Assembly (NCBI RefSeq): GCF_003044065.1
Contig: NZ_PZJJ01000023.1
Location: 1-53,804 of the forward strand
DNA from: Alkalicoccus saliphilus
GTDB lineage: Bacteria > Bacillota > Bacilli > Bacillales > Salisediminibacteriaceae
Length of the DNA stretch: 53,804 bases
Direction: 5' to 3'
The position numbers and the translations under genes are program-made. Below, in pieces: positions 8,886-19,007 of this stretch (its first letter is position 1; each line of letters starts with the position of its first letter). The notes under the pieces were generated by a model. It made no database searches. It saw only the letters and a program-made list of their open reading frames with translations, and was not told the origin of the DNA.

Positions 8886-8932
8886 TGTTTTGAAGGAATT
8901 TTCCGGTGAAAGCGGACAAATCGCATTTTTAG

Positions 8933-10942
<2,010 letters not shown>

Positions 10943-10973
10943 GCCCGAAATGTTAAGTTAATAAAATTTTTTT

Positions 10974-10994
10974 CGGCAGGACTTGTTCTGCCGG
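10974..10994 (-). terminator. hairpin with T run on the minus-strand side
   Basis: CGGCAG and CTGCCG pair around an eight-base loop. On the plus strand the stem is preceded, not followed, by TTTTTTT, so the element reads as an intrinsic terminator for minus-strand transcription entering from the tatD side. No minus-strand gene is nearby. On the plus strand it may only stabilise the metS transcript end. Confidence 0.45.
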
Positions 10995-11013
10995 GGAGAT
11001 ATTTAAAAAAGCA

Positions 11014-11061
11014 GCATGGAGCATGCGCCTGGAAGAACGCTTCCTGAAAGGCACTCCATGC
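11014..11061 (+). other. long imperfect hairpin in the tatD leader
   Basis: GCATGGAG (11014-11021) pairs perfectly with CTCCATGC (11054-11061). Inside it GCCT pairs with AGGC, and GGAAG pairs with CTTCC around a four-base loop. The structure ends just ahead of the GGAAAGGAG ribosome site of tatD, so it could affect translation or RNA stability. I do not recognise a named RNA family. Confidence 0.55.
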
Positions 11062-11077
11062 CGGAAAGGAGCATGTT

Positions 11078-11842
11078 ATGCTGATCGATACACACGTACA
11101 TTTGAACGCGGACCAGTTCGAAGAAGATGTCGATGAAGTGATAGAACGGGCCCGGGAGTCGGGAGTCCAGGAAATGGTCGTGGTTGGATTCGATACGAAG
11201 ACGATCAACATTGCGATGAAACTCGTGGAAAAGTACGATTTTCTTTACGCAGCGGTCGGATGGCATCCGGTGGACGCAGTGGACTGCGATGATGAAAAAC
11301 TGGCATGGATTGAAGAGCTCGCCGCCCACCCGAAAGTGGTAGCCATTGGTGAAACCGGACTGGACTACCATTGGGACAAGTCCCCGCGGGATGTACAGAA
11401 GGAAGTTTTCCGGAAGCAGATTGCACTTGCAAAAAAAGTCGGTCTGCCTGTTATTATTCATGACCGGGAGGCGCACGAGGACATCGTGGAAGTTCTCCGG
11501 GAGGAAAAAGCAGAAGAAATCGGAGGAATTATGCACTGCTTTCAGGGAGATATCGAAATGGCGGAAGCCTGCCTTGATATGAATTTTTATATTTCTTTTG
11601 GAGGCCCTGTGACTTTCAAAAATGCGAAACTTCCTAAAGAAGTGGCCAAAACTATCCCGAGGGATCGTCTTCTCGTCGAAACGGATGCCCCGTTTCTTGC
11701 TCCCCATCCCTACCGGGGAAAGCGGAACGAACCGGCCTATGTAAAGCTCGTAGCTGAGCAGCTTGCAGAGCTGCGCGGAGAATCCTATGAGGAAACAGCC
11801 GCTTTAACAACGGAAAACGCACGCAGGCTTTTTAAAATATAG
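11078..11842 (+). CDS. tatD: TatD family metal-dependent hydrolase (YabD)
   Basis: A 254-residue TIM-barrel hydrolase of the TatD family. Metal ligands are visible: DTHVHLN near residue 4, the GETGLDYHW glutamate near residue 92, HDREAHED near residue 128, the MHCFQGD histidine near residue 152, and the ETDAPFLAPHP aspartate near residue 204. TatD proteins act as 3'-5' exonucleases or DNA-repair hydrolases in some organisms; the role of YabD is not settled. GGAAAGGAG precedes the ATG. In B. subtilis yabE lies downstream before rnmV; here that space is gene-free. Confidence 0.93.
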   Translation: MLIDTHVHLNADQFEEDVDEVIERARESGVQEMVVVGFDTKTINIAMKLVEKYDFLYAAVGWHPVDAVDCDDEKLAWIEELAAHPKVVAIGETGLDYHWDKSPRDVQKEVFRKQIALAKKVGLPVIIHDREAHEDIVEVLREEKAEEIGGIMHCFQGDIEMAEACLDMNFYISFGGPVTFKNAKLPKEVAKTIPRDRLLVETDAPFLAPHPYRGKRNEPAYVKLVAEQLAELRGESYEETAALTTENARRLFKI

Positions 11843-12304
11843 CCGGCATCCGGCGCTGTCAGAAAGCAGCGGTTTTCCTGAAGGCTACCTTGAAAATAAA
11901 AAAATGAACGTCCGCTTTCGTTTCCATGGAGAGGCTTTCCGAGCGGGCCGGCCTCAGCTAATTCCATCCTTCTTCCGTCGGATGGAATGGATCTTCGGCT
12001 CGGCCTTCATCGCTCCGGAGTCCCTCCATGTCCACTACAGCTCCCGGTAAAACGACCACGTTCTATCACCTTTTGAAGGAAAAATCAGGAAATGTAAAAA
12101 TGAACGATAGAGACAAGTGTTTTCATCCATTATGATGCAACAATTTTGCATGAGTTTCTCTTTTAAAGCTCCGGGTTGTATTTGAAGGTTGCCTGCGGTT
12201 CTTCACATCTGCCGCAGGCGCCTCTGCACGGGCATCAGTTTTACGGAATAAAGAGCAGCGTTTATGAAAAGCAGAACATTTTTTTCTATGTAAAACGAAG
12301 CGGT
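11843..12304. repeat. gene-free region with degenerate dispersed repeat sequence
   Basis: No gene is supported. Bases 11934-11959 (GCTTTCCGAGCGGGCCGGCC, then TCAGCT) match 25850-25875 at 24 of 26 positions. The adjoining TAATTCCA also recurs at 24233-24240. The block at 12120-12138 repeats 352-370. These fit the GC-rich intergenic repeats I recall as common in halophilic and alkaliphilic Bacillaceae; I have no formal name for them. yabE, expected here by synteny, is absent. Confidence 0.6.
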
Positions 12305-12379
12305 AACCGGCCCGTGAAAGAAGGAGGTTGGAGGATAGGGCGCAGCCCACCCGAAAATCTCCTCCACGGCAGGCCGGTT
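12305..12379 (+). other. nested inverted repeat, possible structured RNA
   Basis: AACCGGCC (12305-12312) pairs with GGCCGGTT (12372-12379). Inside it CGTG (12313-12316) can pair with CACG (12365-12368), and GGAGGA (12330-12335) with TCCTCC (12360-12365), the last two sharing a base. No known riboswitch core was recognised. It sits upstream of rnmV and its terminator-like hairpin, so it may be part of a leader or a small RNA. Confidence 0.35.
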
Positions 12380-12465
12380 GAAAGCGAAATGTTTCTGCAA
12401 CCGTCAGCGAACAAACAAAGCTTTCCTGAAAAAAGAACGTGGTACAAGGCTGGTCAAGTGACGGC

Positions 12466-12514
12466 AGCTGTATGGAAAGGGGGCAAAATCCTCTTTTCCG
12501 TACAGCTTTTTTTT
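12466..12514 (+). terminator. strong terminator hairpin upstream of rnmV
   Basis: AGCTGTATGGAAA pairs with TTTTCCGTACAGCT, followed by eight T. It lies only 48 bases before the rnmV start and over 600 bases after tatD. It either ends a short untranslated transcript or acts as an attenuator for rnmV-rsmA. Confidence 0.8.
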
Positions 12515-12561
12515 CGGTATGATAGGAGAAGCAGTTTATTTAGAAGAAGGGAACGAAAGCT

Positions 12562-14003
<1,442 letters not shown>

Positions 14004-14032
14004 AAAAAGTGTTCACTAAGCGAATTAATTGA

Positions 14033-14061
14033 TTGACACCCACACACTGCCTTGCTATAAT
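14033..14061 (+). promoter_or_regulatory. veg promoter, upstream copy
   Basis: TTGACA at 14033-14038 and TATAAT at 14056-14061 with 17-base spacing: a perfect sigma-A consensus. Confidence 0.92.
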
Positions 14062-14072
14062 TTAAATTTTAT

Positions 14073-14101
14073 TTGACTTCCTGCTTAAAATTTAGTATAC
14101 T
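14073..14101 (+). promoter_or_regulatory. veg promoter, downstream copy
   Basis: TTGACT at 14073-14078 and TATACT at 14096-14101 with 17-base spacing, exactly 40 bases after the upstream promoter. Transcription from it would start near 14108, giving a very short leader before veg. Confidence 0.88.
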
Positions 14102-14124
14102 AAGGTTTAAGTGAGGTGTCGTAC

Positions 14125-14385
14125 ATGGCGAAAACTTTAGCAGAGATCAAACAAGCACTAGAAGCCAATGTTGGGAAGAAAGTGACGGTCCAGGCGAACG
14201 GCGGTCGCAAGAAGATCGTGGAACGTTCCGGGCTGCTTGAAGGAATCTATCCTTCTGTCTTTACCGTAAAGCTTGATAAGGATGAGTATTCAATTGAACG
14301 TCTGTCTTACAGTTACACCGATGTACTTACCGAAACAGTGAAACTCTCTGTGCCGGGAGATGTGGTGGAAGAACCACAGCCGTAA
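14125..14385 (+). CDS. veg: Veg protein (biofilm-related DUF1021)
   Basis: An 86-residue Veg. The match to the B. subtilis protein is plain through MAKTLAEIKQ, ANGGRKK, ERSGLLEGIYPSVF and the RLSYSYTDVLTETV end. In B. subtilis Veg stimulates biofilm matrix genes by opposing SinR, and its promoter is among the strongest known. The ATG at 14125 is chosen from family alignment; the GTG at 14116 overlaps the ribosome site GTGAGGTG. Two strong promoters upstream and a terminator downstream make it a single-gene unit. sspF, which follows in B. subtilis, is missing. Confidence 0.95.
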   Translation: MAKTLAEIKQALEANVGKKVTVQANGGRKKIVERSGLLEGIYPSVFTVKLDKDEYSIERLSYSYTDVLTETVKLSVPGDVVEEPQP

Positions 14386-14400
14386 TTACACATAAGCAAA

Positions 14401-14436
14401 AGCCTGCCGGGGAAATTTTTTCCCGGCAGGCTTTTC
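14401..14436 (+). terminator. veg terminator
   Basis: AGCCTGCCGGG (14401-14411) pairs with CCCGGCAGGCT (14422-14432), followed by TTTTCTTT. Confidence 0.9.
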
Positions 14437-14598
14437 TTTATGCAGAAATTTTCCAAAGTGTTCCTGTAAAGGGAATATAGAGGCTTTTTTATACGGAATG
14501 CAGGCGGGAGTAAAACGGTCTTACGCTTCAACAGAAGGTATTTTATGTTCTTTTTGAAAGAAACTAATGATAAAATAGCGGAAGCGATGTATTAAGAA

Positions 14599-14610
14599 GG
14601 CTCTGTTAAG
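14599..14610 (+). repeat. GGCTCTGTTAAG repeat-end signature
   Basis: The 12-mer GGCTCTGTTAAG occurs in the 330-base gap between veg and ispE. The same signature is seen at 16851-16861 (reverse strand), and related forms at 375-386 and 46409-46420. The remainder of this gap (14437-14713) holds nothing else I can support. Confidence 0.4.
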
Positions 14611-14713
14611 GGAAGTGCTTTTGGGGATGAAGCTCATTTCTTCCGTAAAGAAATAGTATTCTCAAAAGAAACAGGACGAACCGTAACAGAGGCATTTAAT
14701 AAAGAAGGTGACG

Positions 14714-15589
14714 ATGTTGGACAGTATAATTGTAAAAGCTCCCGCAAAAATAAATTTAACGCTGGACGTACTTCATAAAAGAAATGACGGCTACCACGAA
14801 GTAGAGATGGTAATGACAACTGTGGACCTGGCAGACAGAGTCCATCTCCAGCCTCTGAATTCGCGGAAAATTCAGGTGGAGTCGAATAACGGCTTCCTTC
14901 CCACGGATAAATCCAATCTTGCCTGGCAGGCGGCCCGTATTCTGCAGGAGCGTTACGCGCCGAAAACCGGGGTGAAAATATATATTGATAAAAAGATTCC
15001 TGTGTCTGCTGGTCTCGCTGGAGGAAGTACAGATGCAGCAGCAGTACTCCGGGGATTAAATAAAATATGGAACCTGCAGCTTTCCACAGAAGCACTTGCA
15101 GAAATAGGGGCGGAAATCGGTTCGGATGTTCCCTTTTGCGTTCACGGCGGTACGGCAGTAGCGAGAGGGAGAGGAGAAAAACTGACGTTTCTTCCGGCCC
15201 CGCCGCCGTGCTGGGTCGTACTCGCTAAACCCGCTCAGGGGGTTTCAACGAAAGACATTTACAGCCGGCTGAATCTGGAAACGATGAAACATCCGGATAC
15301 GGGACGGATGGTCCGGGCAATTGAGGAGAAGGATTTTCATACAATATGCCTCTCACTGGAAAACGTAATGGAAGAGGCGACTTTTTCTTTGAACAGTGAC
15401 GTAAAAATGATTAAGGACCGCCTGCAGCAGTACGGTGCAGAAGGAGCCGTCATGAGCGGAAGCGGACCGACTGTCTTTGCGCTCGCCAGCGGACAGTCGA
15501 GAGCTGACCGTCTGTGCAACGGCCTGAAAGGATTTATGGAGGAAGTACATGTCGTAAGAATGATAGGCACCCCCCATAAGCCTTTGTAA
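14714..15589 (+). CDS. ispE: 4-(cytidine 5'-diphospho)-2-C-methyl-D-erythritol kinase
   Basis: A 291-residue GHMP kinase in the MEP isoprenoid pathway; it phosphorylates CDP-methylerythritol. The N-terminal KAPAKINLTLDVLHKRNDGYHE, the ATP loop VSAGLAGGSTDAAA near residue 100, and the C-terminal MSGSGPTVFAL motif near residue 245 are intact. The ATG at 14714 follows AAGAAGG with good spacing; a GTG six bases upstream is part of that site. purR follows 74 bases later with its own promoter. Confidence 0.96.
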   Translation: MLDSIIVKAPAKINLTLDVLHKRNDGYHEVEMVMTTVDLADRVHLQPLNSRKIQVESNNGFLPTDKSNLAWQAARILQERYAPKTGVKIYIDKKIPVSAGLAGGSTDAAAVLRGLNKIWNLQLSTEALAEIGAEIGSDVPFCVHGGTAVARGRGEKLTFLPAPPPCWVVLAKPAQGVSTKDIYSRLNLETMKHPDTGRMVRAIEEKDFHTICLSLENVMEEATFSLNSDVKMIKDRLQQYGAEGAVMSGSGPTVFALASGQSRADRLCNGLKGFMEEVHVVRMIGTPHKPL

Positions 15590-15597
15590 TACAGAGG

Positions 15598-15626
15598 TTG
15601 TGAAACCCGTACAAAAATGGTATATT
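15598..15626 (+). promoter_or_regulatory. purR promoter
   Basis: TTGTGA at 15598-15603, then TATATT at 15621-15626 with 17-base spacing and an extended -10 TGG. The start point would be near 15633. Confidence 0.7.
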
Positions 15627-15629
15627 ACT

Positions 15630-15648
15630 GTTTGAACATTCGGGAATC
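15630..15648 (+). promoter_or_regulatory. candidate PurBox half-sites at the purR start point
   Basis: TTTGAACATTCGGGAAT contains GAACATTCGGG, which on the other strand reads CCCGAATGTTC, close to the CCGAAC core of PurR boxes. Its position over the start point fits autoregulation as in B. subtilis. The match is partial. Confidence 0.35.
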
Positions 15649-15663
15649 ACAGGAGGTGTTAAA

Positions 15664-16491
15664 ATGAAATATCGTCGAAGCGGCCGTCTGGTGGATATGA
15701 CGGAATATTTACTGCGCCATCCGCACCGTTCGGTTTCGCTGACTTTCTTTTCCGACCGGTACGGGTCAGCGAAATCGTCCATCAGTGAGGATATCGGCAT
15801 CGTAAAAGAAGTTTTTGAATCAAAAGGAATCGGCCGGCTTGCTACCTCTGCCGGGGTGAGCGGCGGCGTTACATTTGTACCAATGATTCATGAAAAAGAA
15901 GCATTGGAAACGGTGGAGAAACTCATCCACAGTCTCGAAGATTCCACCCGTCTTCTGCCGGGCGGCTACTTGTATATGATGGATATTATCGGCGATCCCC
16001 AGCGGATGCAGGAGCTGGGACGCATTTTTGCCTCTTTTTATAAAGAAGCCGGAGTGGACACAGTGATGACGATGGCAACAAAGGGAATCCCCCTCGCGTA
16101 TGCTGTTGCTTCCCACTTGAACGCTCCGGTCAGCATTGTCCGGCATGAGCAGCGTGTTACCGAAGGCTCTATTATAAGCATTAACTACGTTTCGGGATCG
16201 TCCCAGCGCATTCAGACGATGTCGCTTGCCAAAAGAAGCCTAAAGCCGGGATCCAACGTACTGATCATCGATGACTTTATGAAAGCCGGGGGAACAATAC
16301 GCGGCATGATGGATCTGACGGAGGAGTTTCAGTGTACCGTAGCCGGAGCCGGCGTACTGATGGAAGCGGTGCATGAAAAAGAAAAGCTCGTCGACAACTA
16401 CGTTTCATTAACGAAGCTTTCCAGCGTGGATGCAAAAGGGCGGAAAATCCAGGTGGAAAAAGGCACGATGTTTTCCGGAGACCACAGTTAA
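15664..16491 (+). CDS. purR: purine operon repressor PurR
   Basis: A 275-residue repressor. A winged-helix N-terminal domain (about residues 1-75, MKYRRSGRLVDMTEYLL) is joined to a phosphoribosyltransferase-like domain with the PRPP-binding motif VLIIDDFMKAGGTIRG near residues 200-215. PRPP binding releases it from pur operators. AGGAGGTG precedes the ATG. In B. subtilis ridA (yabJ) and then spoVG follow; here ridA is missing and an accessory block of about 8 kb begins. Confidence 0.96.
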   Translation: MKYRRSGRLVDMTEYLLRHPHRSVSLTFFSDRYGSAKSSISEDIGIVKEVFESKGIGRLATSAGVSGGVTFVPMIHEKEALETVEKLIHSLEDSTRLLPGGYLYMMDIIGDPQRMQELGRIFASFYKEAGVDTVMTMATKGIPLAYAVASHLNAPVSIVRHEQRVTEGSIISINYVSGSSQRIQTMSLAKRSLKPGSNVLIIDDFMKAGGTIRGMMDLTEEFQCTVAGAGVLMEAVHEKEKLVDNYVSLTKLSSVDAKGRKIQVEKGTMFSGDHS

Positions 16492-16511
16492 AAACAAAAG
16501 CATTGCATACA

Positions 16512-16550
16512 GAGGCTCTTCCGCTGATCTTTCGGCGAAAGGGTCTTTTT
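16512..16550 (+). terminator. purR terminator
   Basis: GGCTCTTCCGC can pair with GCGAAAGGGTC, with internal mismatches, followed by TTTTT. Confidence 0.7.
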
Positions 16551-16619
16551 CGTATGTATTACTGACGTGCTTTGTTTACTATTTTAAAAGCTGCCTTGAA
16601 AACAGCCCGTTCAAGAGGT

Positions 16620-16861
16620 GGACATAACGCTGCTGCACTCCCGGCAAGGCTTACCCGAGGGCTTGTTCCCGGCTGATTTTGGCGGGAAAACAGTCCGTCA
16701 AAATGGATTCTCGAACAGCGCTGATCCTCTGGGTGTCCCCGCCTTCGTTACACAGCACTCGGCATACTTGTCTTGGAGGAGATCTCCAGCTTTCCACAGG
16801 CTTCTGCCGGTTTACGCTTCGTTTTTTACCATGAAAGAAACGTACTTCTGTTAACAGAGCC
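16620..16861 (-). repeat. degenerate dispersed repeat element upstream of the histidine kinase
   Basis: Read on the minus strand the block begins with GGCTCTGTTAACAG (16861-16848). GC-rich segments follow, such as GAAGCGTAAACCGGC and GCCTGTGGAAAGC, giving the same layout as other intergenic copies (GGCTCTGTTAA end, then a GC-rich body). It fills most of the 500-base gap between purR and the kinase. The open frames across it show no recognisable protein. Confidence 0.55.
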
Positions 16862-16988
16862 ATTTAAAAAAACATGTCCAGGCAGGGCTGGATGCTTACT
16901 TTACGGTTTTTTTCAGCTGGTAAGGGAATTGTCAGCGTCAGAAAAGTCTGATATGTTTATAACGCATAGAACAGGCAGGGAGCGGGGC

Positions 16989-19007
16989 ATGGCAATGAAA
17001 CATATACGGACAGCAGCAGTTTTTATGATCAGCGGACTTTTTCTGTCCCCTTCCGCGGCGGCGGAGGAAGAAAACGTATGGAGAGCCGCTTATGAGCCGG
17101 AGCTCCCACCATTTCATTACAGTGAAAATGGAGGGCCGCAGGGATTCGCAGTGGATCTGCTGGAGGAGATTGCAGAAGAGGAAAATTTCCACGTTATTTA
17201 CGAACCGATGGCAGACTATGAAGCAGCAGCTGCTCTGGAGAACGAAGAAATCGATCTTATTATAGGAATGAGCTACAACCAGGACCGGGCAGAAAGCATG
17301 GAATTTTCAAATGCGTATTATTCCACGTCCATCGGTTTGTTCGTACGGGAGGAAGAAGCCGGAGAAATCGACGGGGTGACAAGGCTGGCCGGAAATACAG
17401 CGGCTGTGAAAGCAGGAAGCCTTGAGCAGAGCTATCTGGAAAATATCCGCGGGGTCCAGTTCAACGAAACAAGCACCCTGGAGCAGGCAGTTAAACTCGC
17501 ATCTGCTGAACGTGCTGATGCACTGGCAGGAGAAATTACTTCTGTCGGTCATCTGCTTGATAATCTCGGGGTGGAAGAAGACTTTCAGCTCGTGGACAGC
17601 TATATGGTACCGGTGGAATATTCCTTTGCTGCAGCGGCAGAAAATTATGAGGTGCTGCGCGCCTTAAATAATGGGATGCGCACGTTACAGAATAACGGAA
17701 GGTATCAGGAGATCTTTCAGGAGTGGTTCCCGGAAGAAAGCGGCCCCGGGGAAAACCTTGTTCTGGTCATGCAGATTTTAGGAGGCACCCTTCTTCTGGC
17801 ACTGATTGTACTGGCTGCCGGACTGAGAATTAACCGCCGTCTGCAGAAGGAAGTGGAGAAAAAAACATACAGCCTTCATGAAGCAAACCTTTCACTGAAA
17901 GAGCAGATTGAGGCAACAAAAAACAGTAATGAATTTCAGAAACAGATTCTCCAGTCCAGCCCCCGTGGAATGATGACGCTGGATAAAGAAGGGAAAATCA
18001 CCTCCTGGAGTCCGAAGGCTTCCTTTATGCTGAACACAGAAGGAAACAAAACCGGAAAATATTATTATGAAAATCCGCTGCTGCAATATTACTTAAAAGA
18101 TAAACTGGAGGATGTTCTGCAGCACGGCCGGCAGTTTCTCGGGGAGGAGAGGGATTGGACGAGGGATGATGGCATCCAGCTTCGTCTCCGGGCCTATATC
18201 TATCCACTGTATGATTTTGAACAGAAAATTGTTGGTGTTATGTTTACATTTGAGGATATAAGCGAAGAAGTGAGGGTTCGCTACCAGGCGTTTGAAAACG
18301 AAAAAAATCAGGCGCTGAGCCGTGTCGTTGCAGGAATTGCCCATGAAATACGCAATCCCCTCACCTCGATTAAAACGTTCGCGGAGCTGATTCCGCTTAA
18401 ATTTGAAAGCCCACGTTTCCGGGAGAAAATCTCCACACTCGTTCCACAGGAAATAGAACGGCTGAACGAATTAATAGAAGGTCTTATGGATTACAGCAAA
18501 TCCCGTCCGGCAAAAAAAGAAATGCTCGATACTTCAGACCTTTTGGAAAGCTGCTTTATTCTTTTTGAGAGAACAGCGGAAAACAAAGGGGTCTCTCTCA
18601 CAACAGCGATCGAAAAAAATCTCGTGATTCTTGCAGACCGCCAGCAGCTGAAGCAGGCGGTTATCAACTTAATTATTAATGCGATCGATGCTCTGGCAGA
18701 AGCGGAAGATATAGAGGACAAGTGGATCGTCCTGAAAAATTATGTCTGCGGTGATGAAGTGCGTCTGGTAGTGGAAGACAACGGGCCGGGAATGAGCAGA
18801 AAGGTGCAGAAGCAGGCATTCGAACCTTTCTATACTACAAAGCCGGACGGTACGGGGCTTGGTCTTGCTATTGCGAAACAGCACGTAGAAGAAAACAACG
18901 GAAGCTTTCATGTGGAAAGCGGCGCAGGAGACGGGACGCGCATTCAGCTCCGGTTTCCTTCGTTTCATCCGGAAAACTGGAAGGAAAGTAATGAGGAGGG
19001 AAGATGA
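16989..19007 (+). CDS. sensor histidine kinase with extracellular solute-binding (SBP_bac_3) domain and PAS
   Basis: A 672-residue kinase. A signal segment (about residues 1-25, ending SPSAAA) leads to an SBP_bac_3 domain (about 30-250). The SBP signatures are PPFHYSENGGPQGFAVDLLEEI and DLIIGMSYNQDRAESMEFS. One transmembrane helix (about 258-280) and a coiled coil follow, then a PAS domain (about 315-430), HisKA with phospho-acceptor His452 in GIAHEIRNPLTSIKTF, and HATPase_c with NLIINAIDAL, DNGPGM and GTGLGLAIA. The architecture resembles BvgS/EvgS-type sensors, so the ligand is probably a small extracellular solute. The ATG at 16989 follows AGGGAG; longer frames run through a repeat. It overlaps the regulator gene by four bases. 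Partnership with the TRAP operon is inferred from context. Confidence 0.92.
   Translation: MAMKHIRTAAVFMISGLFLSPSAAAEEENVWRAAYEPELPPFHYSENGGPQGFAVDLLEEIAEEENFHVIYEPMADYEAAAALENEEIDLIIGMSYNQDRAESMEFSNAYYSTSIGLFVREEEAGEIDGVTRLAGNTAAVKAGSLEQSYLENIRGVQFNETSTLEQAVKLASAERADALAGEITSVGHLLDNLGVEEDFQLVDSYMVPVEYSFAAAAENYEVLRALNNGMRTLQNNGRYQEIFQEWFPEESGPGENLVLVMQILGGTLLLALIVLAAGLRINRRLQKEVEKKTYSLHEANLSLKEQIEATKNSNEFQKQILQSSPRGMMTLDKEGKITSWSPKASFMLNTEGNKTGKYYYENPLLQYYLKDKLEDVLQHGRQFLGEERDWTRDDGIQLRLRAYIYPLYDFEQKIVGVMFTFEDISEEVRVRYQAFENEKNQALSRVVAGIAHEIRNPLTSIKTFAELIPLKFESPRFREKISTLVPQEIERLNELIEGLMDYSKSRPAKKEMLDTSDLLESCFILFERTAENKGVSLTTAIEKNLVILADRQQLKQAVINLIINAIDALAEAEDIEDKWIVLKNYVCGDEVRLVVEDNGPGMSRKVQKQAFEPFYTTKPDGTGLGLAIAKQHVEENNGSFHVESGAGDGTRIQLRFPSFHPENWKESNEEGR

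Noticed and set aside
12305-12379. Possible SAM riboswitch, suggested by GGCCCGTGAAAG and GGAGG
   Set aside because: The order and helices of a SAM-I or SAM-II aptamer are not present, and rnmV is not a methionine-pathway gene.
16773-16988. N-terminal extension of the histidine kinase frame
   Set aside because: The extension reads through repeat sequence. A signal peptide begins right after the ATG at 16989, which has its own AGGGAG site.
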